From Bacteroidaceae bacterium (GTDB lineage Bacteria; Bacteroidota; Bacteroidia; Bacteroidales; Bacteroidaceae): a stretch of DNA of 36,650 nt. The stretch spans positions 1 to 36,650 of the forward strand of contig JAFXZK010000031.1 in the NCBI GenBank assembly GCA_017541265.1. Reading direction: 5' to 3'. Made by a program: the position numbers and the translations under genes. Below are positions 22,496 through 31,632 of this stretch, one piece after another (the stretch's first letter is position 1; each line of letters opens with the position of its first letter). The notes beneath the pieces were generated by a model, which saw only the letters and a list, made by a program, of their open reading frames with translations, ran no database searches and was not told the origin of the DNA.

Positions 22496-22555
22496 CACAA
22501 CTTTGCCCTGCCATGCAAGGCAAAAAACAAGAATAATAACAAAACTATACCATAC

Positions 22556-24925
22556 ATGAAAAAATTTTTATTTGCACTGATGCTTGCCCTGTTTGCCGCA
22601 GGCCAACAAGCATCGGCACAGATGAGCGATGAAGAAGTTATTGAATTCGCCCAAAAGGAGCATGCAGAAGGCAAGAGCCAGCAGACCATCCTGGTTGACC
22701 TGCGGAAAAGGGGTGTGAAGACAGAACAACTGCTCCGTCTGAAAGAGAAATATGAAGCCGCACAGGCTGGCGGTGTAGGTCCGGACAGCGGCAGTTCTAC
22801 TTCTGCTGTAGGCGACCGCGTGCGCAAGTCGAATGGCGACACACAGACTAAAGCGGAAGGAGGCGAAGTCGTCAAAAATGTGACATCAGTCACCAAGCAG
22901 ATTTTCGGTCACGACATATTCCAGAACGAGAAGCTGACGTTCGAGCCGAACATGAACATCGCAACGCCTGCCAGCTATATCCTGGGACCAGGCGACGAGG
23001 TCATCATTGATGTCTATGGCACATCACAAATCAGCAACAAATACGCCATTTCGCCCGAAGGCACTATCATCGTTGAAAAGATCGGCCCCGTGTCAATCTC
23101 TGGGCTGACCGTTGAACAAGCCCAAGCAAAAGTCAGCAGCAAGATGGGATTGCACTATCAGGGATCAAGCATTAAACTGACAGTCGGACAAACCCGTACC
23201 GTCGTCGTCAACGTTCTGGGCGAGGTGGTCAACCCAGGAACATATACGTTGTCTGCTTTTTCCACCGTATTTAATGCGCTGTATTTGGCTGGTGGCATCA
23301 CCGAAATAGGCACCTTGCGAAATATCAAAGTGAGCCGTGGCGGAAAGATTATTTCAAAAATCGACGTTTATAACTACATCCTCAACGGCGAACTGACTGG
23401 CAACATCCTGTTGCAAGACAACGATGCCATCATCGTCGGTGCATACGACGCATTGGTAAACGTCCAAGGCACCATCAAACGCCCCATGTACTATGAGATG
23501 AAGGAAGGGGAAACGCTGAAATCCTTGATAGAATTTGCAGGCGGTTTCAAAAGCGAAGCCAACAAAAGCCTGGTCAACGTCGAACGCAAGACAAGAGACG
23601 GACTTACCGTCCACACAGTGGAAGAATGGGATTATGCCTCCTTTGGCGTCCAAGATGGCGACGTTGTCAGCGTCAAGGGCATCATAGGCAGATACCAGAA
23701 TATGGTCGAGGTTCGTGGTTCTGTCTTCTATCCTGGCCACTATGAAATTTCCAACGAATGCAACAGCGTTCGTACCCTGATAGAGAAAGCCGGCGGAGTA
23801 AAAGAAAATGCCTATACAGACCTTGTGGTTCTCTTCCGTCTGAACGAGAACCGCACACGCAAGGCTATGAGCATCGACTTGGCAGGCATCATATCAAACA
23901 ATGTGCCCGATGTCATCCTAGAAAACGAGGACTCGCTGGTTGTGTCGTCGGAAGATGAAATCACCAGAGCACGCAGATACTTCATCTACGGCCCTATTGC
24001 CAAACCGGGTTCATACGCATACGTCGAAAACATGACTCTGGAGGATGCCATTGTTGCTGCAGGCGGAGTGAGAGAGGAAGCACTGTTGAGCAACATCGAG
24101 ATTGCCCGTCGCCTGCAATACACAGATGAGCAAGATCCCACATACAACAAAAAAGCAAAGCTCTACACATTCAACATCGAGAACGGACTGGTGGTGAGAG
24201 AAGGGCAGAATTTCGTCCTGAAGCCTTTTGATGTGATTACCATTAGGAGAAACCCCGAATATGCAGATGTAACGACTGTTAACATTAGTGGCGAAGTCAA
24301 ATATCCAGGTAACTACAGTCTCAAAAGCAGGAATGAACGCTTGAGTGACTTGATAGAACGCGCCGGAGGTCTCACAAATGCAGGATTTGTCGGGGGGGCA
24401 CGCTTCACGCGAGCTTTGACGGCTTACGAGAGGGAACGTGCACAAGAGTTGTTGGAGATTGCCCACAGTTCTGACACGGTGGACATTACCAAGATCATCA
24501 TCAAAGACAGGTATTCAGTAGGAATTGACCTTGCGGCAGCAATGAAAGAGCCTGGCTGCACCAAGGATATCATCCTGCGCGACGGGGACCAGATTGTCAT
24601 TCCCCCACATGATAACACAGTACGCATCAGCGGAGAAGTGCTGTATCCCAACACCGTGCCATACGTCGAGGACAAGTCTGCCTCATACTATATCAACCAA
24701 GCAGGCGGCACCAGCGAAAAAGGACGCCGCAGCAAAGCATTCATCATCTATGCCAATGGTCAGGTAAGCCGCTTGTACCACGGTCGCATCCGACCTGGCT
24801 GTGAGATTGTGATACCCACGAAACGCGACAAACAAATTGACGCAAATAAAACATCTCTGACGCTGGCAGGTGTCAGCACGCTTTCTACCGTTGGCGCTGT
24901 TCTCATCAGTGCACTCAGACGTTAA
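22556..24925 (+). CDS. Wza/BexD-like outer-membrane polysaccharide export protein with six SLBB repeats
   Basis: 789 residues, signal peptide MKKFLFALMLALFAAGQQASA. A coiled, charged region (SDEEVIEFAQKEHAEGKSQQ) comes first, then the polysaccharide-export domain starting ASYILGPGDEVIIDVYGTSQ. Six SLBB-like units follow, recognised by VLGEVVNPGTY, VQGTIKRPMYY, VRGSVFYPGHY, IYGPIAKPGSY, ISGEVKYPGNY and ISGEVLYPNTV. It ends in a C-terminal hydrophobic segment (LAGVSTLSTVGAVLISAL). The protein is about twice the E. coli Wza length, which is usual for Bacteroidetes capsule loci. It should form the outer-membrane channel with Wzz beneath it. An in-frame Met 21 codons upstream overlaps the promoter and is rejected. 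Confidence 0.92.
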   Translation: MKKFLFALMLALFAAGQQASAQMSDEEVIEFAQKEHAEGKSQQTILVDLRKRGVKTEQLLRLKEKYEAAQAGGVGPDSGSSTSAVGDRVRKSNGDTQTKAEGGEVVKNVTSVTKQIFGHDIFQNEKLTFEPNMNIATPASYILGPGDEVIIDVYGTSQISNKYAISPEGTIIVEKIGPVSISGLTVEQAQAKVSSKMGLHYQGSSIKLTVGQTRTVVVNVLGEVVNPGTYTLSAFSTVFNALYLAGGITEIGTLRNIKVSRGGKIISKIDVYNYILNGELTGNILLQDNDAIIVGAYDALVNVQGTIKRPMYYEMKEGETLKSLIEFAGGFKSEANKSLVNVERKTRDGLTVHTVEEWDYASFGVQDGDVVSVKGIIGRYQNMVEVRGSVFYPGHYEISNECNSVRTLIEKAGGVKENAYTDLVVLFRLNENRTRKAMSIDLAGIISNNVPDVILENEDSLVVSSEDEITRARRYFIYGPIAKPGSYAYVENMTLEDAIVAAGGVREEALLSNIEIARRLQYTDEQDPTYNKKAKLYTFNIENGLVVREGQNFVLKPFDVITIRRNPEYADVTTVNISGEVKYPGNYSLKSRNERLSDLIERAGGLTNAGFVGGARFTRALTAYERERAQELLEIAHSSDTVDITKIIIKDRYSVGIDLAAAMKEPGCTKDIILRDGDQIVIPPHDNTVRISGEVLYPNTVPYVEDKSASYYINQAGGTSEKGRRSKAFIIYANGQVSRLYHGRIRPGCEIVIPTKRDKQIDANKTSLTLAGVSTLSTVGAVLISALRR

Positions 24926-24945
24926 TCATTGACATTTGAAAGAAC

Positions 24946-25977
24946 ATGGAAGAAAAGAAAGAAAACATATTGGACTTGACGGTAATTGTTCCCAAGCTAC
25001 TCAAAAGATGGAAACTTTATGTTCTGTGCATGGTGGGCGCGATTATTTTCTCCCTCATATTCGTATTCACCATTCCACGCTACTATGCTTGTCAAATCAT
25101 GCTTGCCCCCGAAGCCAGCGGCGGAGGAATGAACTCTCTTTTGAGTTCATTCGGATTTGGTGAAGCGCAAAGCACTAACGACGCTATCTCGCCCAACCTC
25201 TATCCAGACCTGATGCAATCCAAAGACTTCATTGTGTCATTGTTCCCTGTAGAGGTCACTACTTTAGATGGCACAATAGACACGAACTATTACGAATATC
25301 TGCGGAAACACAGTAAGAGTTCCTGGTACACAAGCCTGTTTGATAAGCTGAAAAAAATGATGAAGCCGAAGAAAGCTGAAACAAACATTTCCGGGGCAAG
25401 TGGAAAGACCTATTCGCCAAGTTTCCTGCTGACAGAGGATCAACACAACATTGCGAGAGCCATCGGGGGGAAGATTAAATACGACTACGACAAGAAGACA
25501 GGTGTTGTTTCCGTCACCGTTACCGACTTCGACCCTCTGGTCTGCGCCCTCATCGCCGACACTATCAGCAGCCGGCTGCAGGATTTTATCCTGAACTATC
25601 GCACTAAAAAGGCACGCAACGACTTGGAGTATGCCCAGCGAATCTACCACCAGACAAAAGCAGAATACGAGGAGAGCAACAATCGATATGTGGCAGCAGT
25701 GGATGCCAACTGGGACATCATTAATGAAACAGCAAAGGCAAAGCTCGAAGCTCTGGGCAACGAGAAGACGATGAAATACCAAACCTTCTCCGCGGCAGCA
25801 CAGAAACTTGAATCAGCAAAGGCAAAGCTACAGGAAGCCACCCCCGTCACCACTGTCCTTCAGGGAGCGTCTGTTCCACAGAAGCCCGCAGGTCCTAAAC
25901 GTCTCTTCATTACATTAGCACTTCTGATACTAACAGTATTCGTTTGCACTGTTTACCTTATTATAACTGATAAATAG
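24946..25977 (+). CDS. Wzz-type chain-length determinant
   Basis: 343 residues, two membrane helices (about 24-42, LYVLCMVGAIIFSLIFVF; about 320-340, RLFITLALLILTVFVCTVYL) around a periplasmic coiled-coil region (residues 205-300, rich in Glu, Lys and Ala). The proline motif PQKPAGPKR precedes helix two. No tyrosine-kinase domain follows, so it is the short co-polymerase form, and no separate kinase lies in the window. It starts 20 bp after the exporter gene. Confidence 0.92.
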   Translation: MEEKKENILDLTVIVPKLLKRWKLYVLCMVGAIIFSLIFVFTIPRYYACQIMLAPEASGGGMNSLLSSFGFGEAQSTNDAISPNLYPDLMQSKDFIVSLFPVEVTTLDGTIDTNYYEYLRKHSKSSWYTSLFDKLKKMMKPKKAETNISGASGKTYSPSFLLTEDQHNIARAIGGKIKYDYDKKTGVVSVTVTDFDPLVCALIADTISSRLQDFILNYRTKKARNDLEYAQRIYHQTKAEYEESNNRYVAAVDANWDIINETAKAKLEALGNEKTMKYQTFSAAAQKLESAKAKLQEATPVTTVLQGASVPQKPAGPKRLFITLALLILTVFVCTVYLIITDK

Positions 25978-26006
25978 GGGAAAACCAGAATCAATAGTTA
26001 CCCACT

Positions 26007-27050
26007 ATGGATGTACTGATTTTGTCCATATTCGCCATTGTCGTCGTCCTTTCCTTTTTGGAGGACTATATGCCTGCATGGCAGAAGATGGTCTTACTCA
26101 TCTCCATAGGGATTACCCTGATATGTATATCCACATTCAAACCCCTAACGACTGCAGATGCTGCCAACTATGAAACTTACTTTTATTATAACGACGACAT
26201 TTTTATTGAGGAAGTCACTGAGCCGACCTTCATATACTTGAGTCGTCTCTGTTTGTCGCTCGGTTTCGGCATCACGGTGCTTTTCTTCACCTATGCCTTG
26301 CTTGCGATACCATTGAAACTAATGATGCTCTGGAAAATGACACCATTTGTCTTTTCCTCTATGATTGTCTATGTGGGTATTTATTTCCCCCTGCACGATG
26401 TGGTGCAAATACGTTGCGGTGTAGCTGTAGCCCTCCTTTATTTAGCAATAATTCCATTGGAAAAACGGCAATACCTTTTGACCACAATTCTATTTGTTTT
26501 GGCCATACTATTTCACTATTCCAGTGTGGCCTTCTTGCCAATTCTTTTAATGGGTAACATGAAAATAGGCAAGTACTGGAAATGGGTTCTTGGAGCCGCC
26601 ATCCCAATCTGCCTTCTACTATACATCGCAAACTTTAGTGCCTTTAGCCTTATACCTAAATCCTTAATTGAAGGCAAATTAGACATGTATAAGGAGATAA
26701 GCGATGCTGGAGTTTGGGAGCCATACGTATTATACAAGCAGATAACATTTCTTGCAGAATTTGCACTGCTCTACCTCTTTATCTTTTATTACGACACCAT
26801 AGAAAAGCATTGCATATATGCTCATATACTTATAAAAGTACTCGCACTTGAGATGGGATATCTCATATTATTCTCAGAAATTGAAGTTTTGGGCAATCGT
26901 CTCCATGAACTTTTTGGCATGTACAATGTGTTAGCTTTTACGCAATGCATGTACTTCATTAAGCCACGCTATGCAGTTCGCATAGGCTTAACAGTATTCT
27001 CTTTGGCCTATTATCTTTCACAGATGCTCAACGAAGTTTACTTCCACTAA
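26007..27050 (+). CDS. EpsG/Wzy-like polysaccharide polymerase
   Basis: 347 residues with roughly nine or ten membrane helices. The pattern TTADAANYETYFYYND near residue 50 followed by helices, VQIRCGVAVALLYLAI and AILFHYSSVAFLPILL, are typical of EpsG-family polymerases (the RxG and HYS motifs). It joins repeat units at the periplasmic face. The gene is clearly richer in A and T than its neighbours, as Wzy genes often are. It lies between wzz and the TIM-barrel protein gene. Confidence 0.82.
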   Translation: MDVLILSIFAIVVVLSFLEDYMPAWQKMVLLISIGITLICISTFKPLTTADAANYETYFYYNDDIFIEEVTEPTFIYLSRLCLSLGFGITVLFFTYALLAIPLKLMMLWKMTPFVFSSMIVYVGIYFPLHDVVQIRCGVAVALLYLAIIPLEKRQYLLTTILFVLAILFHYSSVAFLPILLMGNMKIGKYWKWVLGAAIPICLLLYIANFSAFSLIPKSLIEGKLDMYKEISDAGVWEPYVLYKQITFLAEFALLYLFIFYYDTIEKHCIYAHILIKVLALEMGYLILFSEIEVLGNRLHELFGMYNVLAFTQCMYFIKPRYAVRIGLTVFSLAYYLSQMLNEVYFH

Positions 27051-27077
27051 ACCAAACAATTTATATATCGATAAAAG

Positions 27078-28190
27078 ATGAAGGCGCGACATATACTAAC
27101 GATTTTAATCCTTTTATCTCTGCAAATCGCAAAAGCCAACGAACCGCAGGGCTTCCCCATCATTGCCTGGACATTGGACACAGAATTGTTTGATGCCACA
27201 CGCTTCCGCGACATCCACAATGCAGGATTCAATGCATGCCAATGCTGGTGCAAAACTCCTGAACAGATGCAGGCAGCACTCTATCACGCAGGGACACATG
27301 GGATGAAGGTTATCATGTATGGCGACATGATTGTCTTCCATCCGGAAAAGGCTGCGGCTTTTCTTAAAGGAAATGAGGCCTTTTGGCAATACCTTTTAGC
27401 AGACGAGCCAAAAATAAAGCACTGGGACAATCTAAACAAGCTACAAGCACGCATCAAGAAATCAGACCCCACTGCCAAATGCTATATCAACCTTTTTCCA
27501 AACACTGGTAAAGCACTTCTTAAGGACATCGGTGTGAACAGCTATCCAGAGTATCTGAGAGAATATAGCAAGCTAAATTTGCCACAGATTTCCTTTGACT
27601 TCTATCCCATTCACGAAAAAGTCGTAAGGAGCAACCCTTGGTATTCCACGCTTGACGATATCAGGAAAGAAAGCCTTCGCACAGGCAAACCCTTTTGGGC
27701 TTTTGTGTTGTGTGTGCCGCACGGACCCTATCCGATGCCCACCCTCGCCCATTTGCGACTGCAATGCTACGTCAACCTTGCCTACGGGGCTCAAGCCATC
27801 CAGTACTTTGCCTATGCCACTCCCAAGCCCTCTGGATCTAATGACTTCCATGACGGTCCGTTGCTTCGCAACGGCAAGAGAAGTAAAACCTATAAGGTTG
27901 TTAAGAAGATGAACGCTGAGTTGAAGCCTGTGGCAAGTCTCTTCTGGCAAAGCAAAGTGACAAGCATCAAGCACCGGAAGTGTATTGATGGCGAAGTCGT
28001 TGAGTCGCACTTCAAAAAAGATGGCAGGCGCTACACCTGTTTCGTCAACAAGAGTGCCACCAAGAATGTGACCGTGGGGCTTCGCCCAGACGACTACCTC
28101 GTTCGCATCCGCAAGAATATGAAGCCCGAACTGGCAAAGAGCAGCTATACGCTCTCCCCTGGAGACATACTTATTATGATGAACAAATGA
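27078..28190 (+). CDS. secreted TIM-barrel, glycosidase-like protein in the capsule locus
   Basis: 370 residues with a signal peptide (MKARHILTILILLSLQIAKA). The pattern FPIIAWTLDTELFD, YHAGTHGMKVIMYGDM and FWQYLLADEPKIKHWDNL suggests a (beta/alpha)8 barrel, with Glu of ADEP in the position of the acid/base in clan-A glycosidases. ISFDFYPI, LRLQCYVNLAYGAQAIQYFA and a C-terminal beta domain (YTCFVNKSATKNVTVGL) fit a beta-galactosidase-like layout. I do not recognise a characterised family. It may trim or remodel the polymer outside the inner membrane. It overlaps the next gene in ATGA. Confidence 0.6.
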   Translation: MKARHILTILILLSLQIAKANEPQGFPIIAWTLDTELFDATRFRDIHNAGFNACQCWCKTPEQMQAALYHAGTHGMKVIMYGDMIVFHPEKAAAFLKGNEAFWQYLLADEPKIKHWDNLNKLQARIKKSDPTAKCYINLFPNTGKALLKDIGVNSYPEYLREYSKLNLPQISFDFYPIHEKVVRSNPWYSTLDDIRKESLRTGKPFWAFVLCVPHGPYPMPTLAHLRLQCYVNLAYGAQAIQYFAYATPKPSGSNDFHDGPLLRNGKRSKTYKVVKKMNAELKPVASLFWQSKVTSIKHRKCIDGEVVESHFKKDGRRYTCFVNKSATKNVTVGLRPDDYLVRIRKNMKPELAKSSYTLSPGDILIMMNK

Positions 28191-29008
28191 CGTCGATTCT
28201 ATACATACTGGTGATATATGGCTGTGAGGCAGAGGACGCTGAAGCCATGCGGACGCTGTTTGCCGGTCGAAGTGAACGGCTGCAACATCTGTTCATCTAC
28301 GACAACTCGCCCTCGCCACACACACCTCCCGATGGAGTGGCGCACTATGTCCACGACCCGTCGAACGGCGGACTTGGCCGCGCCTACAACACCGCCTGCC
28401 GCTATGCAGAAGCGGAAGGGTACGGATGGTTGCTGCTGCTCGACCAGGACACCTCGTTCCCGCCCGATGCCATCGACAAGTATGAGAACGCCATAGCCAC
28501 TCATCCCGAGACAGACATGATAGCGCCACGGCACATGGTGGCAGGCGGCAAATACCTCTCGCCGACGCACTACAGGATGAAGACATCGCACCTTCAGGAC
28601 TTCGCACCCACAGGCATCGTGGCCTTCAAGGATGCATGTCCCATCAACAGCGGGCTGCTTGTCAGCGTCAAATCCTTCATAAAGGCGGGCGGCTACGACG
28701 AACCGGTGTGGCTCGACTTCTCGGACATACGTTTCATCGAAAAGTATCGCAAGCACTACAACACCTTCTACGTCATGCCCGACCTTGTATGCCGGCAGAA
28801 CTATTCGGGGCTTGACACCGACCCCGAGAAGGTGTTCCGCCGCTTCTGCATCTACCTGCAATGCGCCGCCGCCTACCCAAGGGACAGCTGGACGGACATA
28901 CTCGCCCTGGCCTTAACAACCCTGCGGCCCACCCTCTCACATACCATCAGGCGGCGCACACTACGCTACCTGAAGGCCTACCTCAAATCTGGAATCGTGC
29001 ATCGCTAA
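28187..29008 (+). CDS. family 2 glycosyltransferase, rhamnosyltransferase-like
   Basis: 273 residues. GT-A fold: SILYILVIYGCEAEDAEAM at the start, IYDNSPSPHTPPDGV, the NGGLGRAYNTACRYA motif and LLLLDQDTSFPPDAI with DxD as Asp-Gln-Asp. The combination DNS...NGGxGxAxN...DQD is common in rhamnosyltransferases of O-antigen clusters, but the sugar is a guess. The start is set by the 4-bp overlap with the previous gene. Confidence 0.85.
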   Translation: MTSILYILVIYGCEAEDAEAMRTLFAGRSERLQHLFIYDNSPSPHTPPDGVAHYVHDPSNGGLGRAYNTACRYAEAEGYGWLLLLDQDTSFPPDAIDKYENAIATHPETDMIAPRHMVAGGKYLSPTHYRMKTSHLQDFAPTGIVAFKDACPINSGLLVSVKSFIKAGGYDEPVWLDFSDIRFIEKYRKHYNTFYVMPDLVCRQNYSGLDTDPEKVFRRFCIYLQCAAAYPRDSWTDILALALTTLRPTLSHTIRRRTLRYLKAYLKSGIVHR

Positions 29009-29024
29009 TTATGAATAGAGAATC

Positions 29025-29918
29025 ATGAAGGTAGTCGTATTGATGTCAACATACAATGGAGAGAGATACCTCAGGGAGCAGATAGACAGCATCCTGGGGC
29101 AGCGGGGCGTGGAGGTAAGCCTTCTCGTCAGGGACGACGGCTCATCCGATGCTACCCTGACGATACTCGACGAGTACAAAACGGCAGGGCAACTCGACTA
29201 CTACTGCGGCGGCAATCTCGGCCCGGCACGCAGCTTCATGCACCTGCTGCAGAATGCCCCCAAGAGCGACTACTACGCTTTCTCCGACCAGGACGACATA
29301 TGGTTGGACGACAAGCTCATCACTGCCGTTACCACGCTGGAAGGCCACGAAAGCCAGCCGGCACTATATTTCTCGCAGACACAACTCGTCGATGCCGGGC
29401 TGAATCCTATACCCAGCGTCATCATAAACCCTAAGCTGACATTCGGCGAGTCGCTCATATACAAGTTCATCGGTGGTTGCACGATGGTGATGAATCACCG
29501 CTTGCGGGAGGCCGTGGGCGACTTCATGCCAGAGATAATGCCTATGCACGACATCTGGATATACGGCATCGCACTCGGCATAGGTGCCTTCGTCCACTTC
29601 GACCCCACTCCACACATACTCTACAGGCAACACGGCGACAACACCGTCGGGCTGGGACAGGGAGCCGCATACGAGTGGAAGAAGCGATTCAGGAGGTTCA
29701 CCGCCAAGAACGACGAGCGGTACCTGCAGGCCCTGGAACTCTCCAATGGCTACCACGACAGGCTCACCGCCCCCAATGCCGCCTTGCTCACGCTCTTCCT
29801 CGAGGGAAAGACGAGTATGGCTCGAAGATTCAGAATGCTGACGTGCAGGAGCCTGCGCTGTGCAGACCGCACCACACAGCTGCTCTTCTGGATCAATCTG
29901 CTTTTCAACAAATACTGA
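29025..29918 (+). CDS. family 2 glycosyltransferase
   Basis: 297 residues. KVVVLMSTYNGERYLREQID, LLVRDDGSSDATLTIL and YYAFSDQDDIWLDDKL (DxD as Asp-Gln-Asp-Asp) are textbook GT2 motifs; the C-terminal HDIWIYGIALGIGA and RQHGDNTVG resemble rhamnosyl- and related transferases of capsule clusters. Starts 16 bp after the previous gene. Confidence 0.88.
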   Translation: MKVVVLMSTYNGERYLREQIDSILGQRGVEVSLLVRDDGSSDATLTILDEYKTAGQLDYYCGGNLGPARSFMHLLQNAPKSDYYAFSDQDDIWLDDKLITAVTTLEGHESQPALYFSQTQLVDAGLNPIPSVIINPKLTFGESLIYKFIGGCTMVMNHRLREAVGDFMPEIMPMHDIWIYGIALGIGAFVHFDPTPHILYRQHGDNTVGLGQGAAYEWKKRFRRFTAKNDERYLQALELSNGYHDRLTAPNAALLTLFLEGKTSMARRFRMLTCRSLRCADRTTQLLFWINLLFNKY

Positions 29919-29925
29919 CCTGCCT

Positions 29926-30717
29926 ATGACCATTCCGAAGATTACCGTCATCACCATATCATACAACAGCTCAGCCACGATAGAGGCAACGCTCAAGAGC
30001 GTAACCGCACAGGACTACGCGAACATGGAGTACGTCGTCATCGACGGAGGCTCCACCGACGGCACGCAGAGCATCATCGACAGATACCGCGAGCGCATCT
30101 CATTCTACGTCTCCGAACCAGACCGCGGCATCAGCGATGCTTTCAACAAGGGTATTGCACACAGCACAGGCGACATCATCGTGTGCATCAATTCTGACGA
30201 CCAGCTGTTGCCCGGAGCTTTGGAGAAGGTGGCAGCATACTACGACGGGGAGACGGACATCTACAGCTGCGACCTCCTGCTGCTGAACACAAAAACCGGC
30301 GAGAAGCGCATACAACACCCATCAACCCGCTTTCCCCTCATGCCCTTTTTCCGCAAGCCAGGGCATCAGGGCGTGTTCGTCAGCAGACAGGCTTACGAAC
30401 GGCTGGGCGGCTACAACACGTCGCTGCACTACACCATGGACCTCGACCTGCTCATGCGGGCCACTTCAGCCGGCATGAGATTCAAGCATGTGCCGGTACA
30501 GGTATCGGTGTTCCGTCTGGGAGGTGCCACCAACGAAAGCATCTTCAAGAAGAGGAAGGAGTATGTTGCCCTCATCCGAGGGAACGGCGGCTCATGGCTT
30601 CAGGCATACACATTCTACGGCTTCCTCGTATGCACACAGACAGTCAAGAAGGCACTCCGTCTGACCGGCATCGACTGGATAAGGAAGATAAGATACAGGA
30701 AGGAGGGCGCGGCATGA
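29926..30717 (+). CDS. family 2 glycosyltransferase, WcaE-like
   Basis: 263 residues from MTIPKITVITISYNSSATIE. VVIDGGSTDGTQSIIDRY, YVSEPDRGISDAFNKGIAHS and IIVCINSDDQLLPGALE match the WcaE-type GT2 subfamily, with SDD as the metal site. An earlier in-frame Met at 29860 lies inside the previous gene and is rejected. The stop overlaps the next start in ATGA. Confidence 0.88.
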   Translation: MTIPKITVITISYNSSATIEATLKSVTAQDYANMEYVVIDGGSTDGTQSIIDRYRERISFYVSEPDRGISDAFNKGIAHSTGDIIVCINSDDQLLPGALEKVAAYYDGETDIYSCDLLLLNTKTGEKRIQHPSTRFPLMPFFRKPGHQGVFVSRQAYERLGGYNTSLHYTMDLDLLMRATSAGMRFKHVPVQVSVFRLGGATNESIFKKRKEYVALIRGNGGSWLQAYTFYGFLVCTQTVKKALRLTGIDWIRKIRYRKEGAA

Positions 30718-31556
30718 ACACACATCAGATTTCCGTCATCATGTCCACCTACAAGGGAGAGAAGCCCAGGTATCTCGACAGGGCGATGAAGAGCATATGG
30801 GACGACCAGAAGCGCAAGCCCGACGAGATTGTCTTGGTGGAGGACGGACCGCTCACAGAGGAGCTTTGCGGCGTGATAGATTCATGGAAGAGGGTGCTGG
30901 ACAGCAGGCTCGTCGTCATAGAAAAGCCCGTGAACGAAGGTCTGGCAGCAGCCCTGAACGATGCCATCGAAGTGGCTCGCGGCGACCTCATTGCGCGCAT
31001 GGACAGCGACGACATCAGCCTGCCCGACAGATTCATGCTTCAGGAACGGTACATGAGCGAGCACCCCGATGTGGACATACTGGGAGGCTCAATACATGAG
31101 TTCAACGACGAGGGCACGCTCTCGTCCGTCTGCTGCTACCCCGCCACAATGCAGGAAGTGCTGCGCACGATGTACAAGGCATCGCCGCTGGCCCATCCCA
31201 CGGTGATGTACCGCTCATCCTTCTTCAAGGCAGGCTACAGATACAGCAGCAAATACCACATCTGCGAGGATGTGACGATGTGGTACGATGCAGCTGCGGG
31301 GGGACGGGTGATAAACAGCCTGCCGGATGTCCTGCTGGATTTCCGGCGCAATCCGTCGGTCATGCGACGAAGAAGCCGGGAAAAGGCCTGGAGCGAGTTC
31401 CTGGCCTACAACGACGGCATAAGCAGGCTCTATGGCCGATTCAGCTACAAGTACATCTACTCCTTCATGCGTATGTGCTTCCGCCTTATGCCCACGTCCC
31501 TGGTATCTTTCATCTACGACAGCAAGTTCAGGCGCAAGCTTGCCAGCCATGGTTAG
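30714..31556 (+). CDS. family 2 glycosyltransferase, AmsE-like
   Basis: 280 residues from MNTHQISVIMSTYKGEKPRY. EIVLVEDGPLTEEL, NEGLAAALNDAIEVARGDLI and IARMDSDDISLPDRF are typical of the AmsE-like GT2 subfamily (amylovoran-type polymer synthesis). DSDD is the metal-binding site. It is the fourth glycosyltransferase in a row, suggesting a repeat unit of at least four or five sugars once the initiating transferase (not in this window) is included. Confidence 0.88.
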   Translation: MNTHQISVIMSTYKGEKPRYLDRAMKSIWDDQKRKPDEIVLVEDGPLTEELCGVIDSWKRVLDSRLVVIEKPVNEGLAAALNDAIEVARGDLIARMDSDDISLPDRFMLQERYMSEHPDVDILGGSIHEFNDEGTLSSVCCYPATMQEVLRTMYKASPLAHPTVMYRSSFFKAGYRYSSKYHICEDVTMWYDAAAGGRVINSLPDVLLDFRRNPSVMRRRSREKAWSEFLAYNDGISRLYGRFSYKYIYSFMRMCFRLMPTSLVSFIYDSKFRRKLASHG

Positions 31557-31632
31557 AATCCACGAAAAACCATTACATCCAAAAACGAAGCAGAACGTCG
31601 ATCCGACGGAAAGCCTAAATAACCAACAAAAG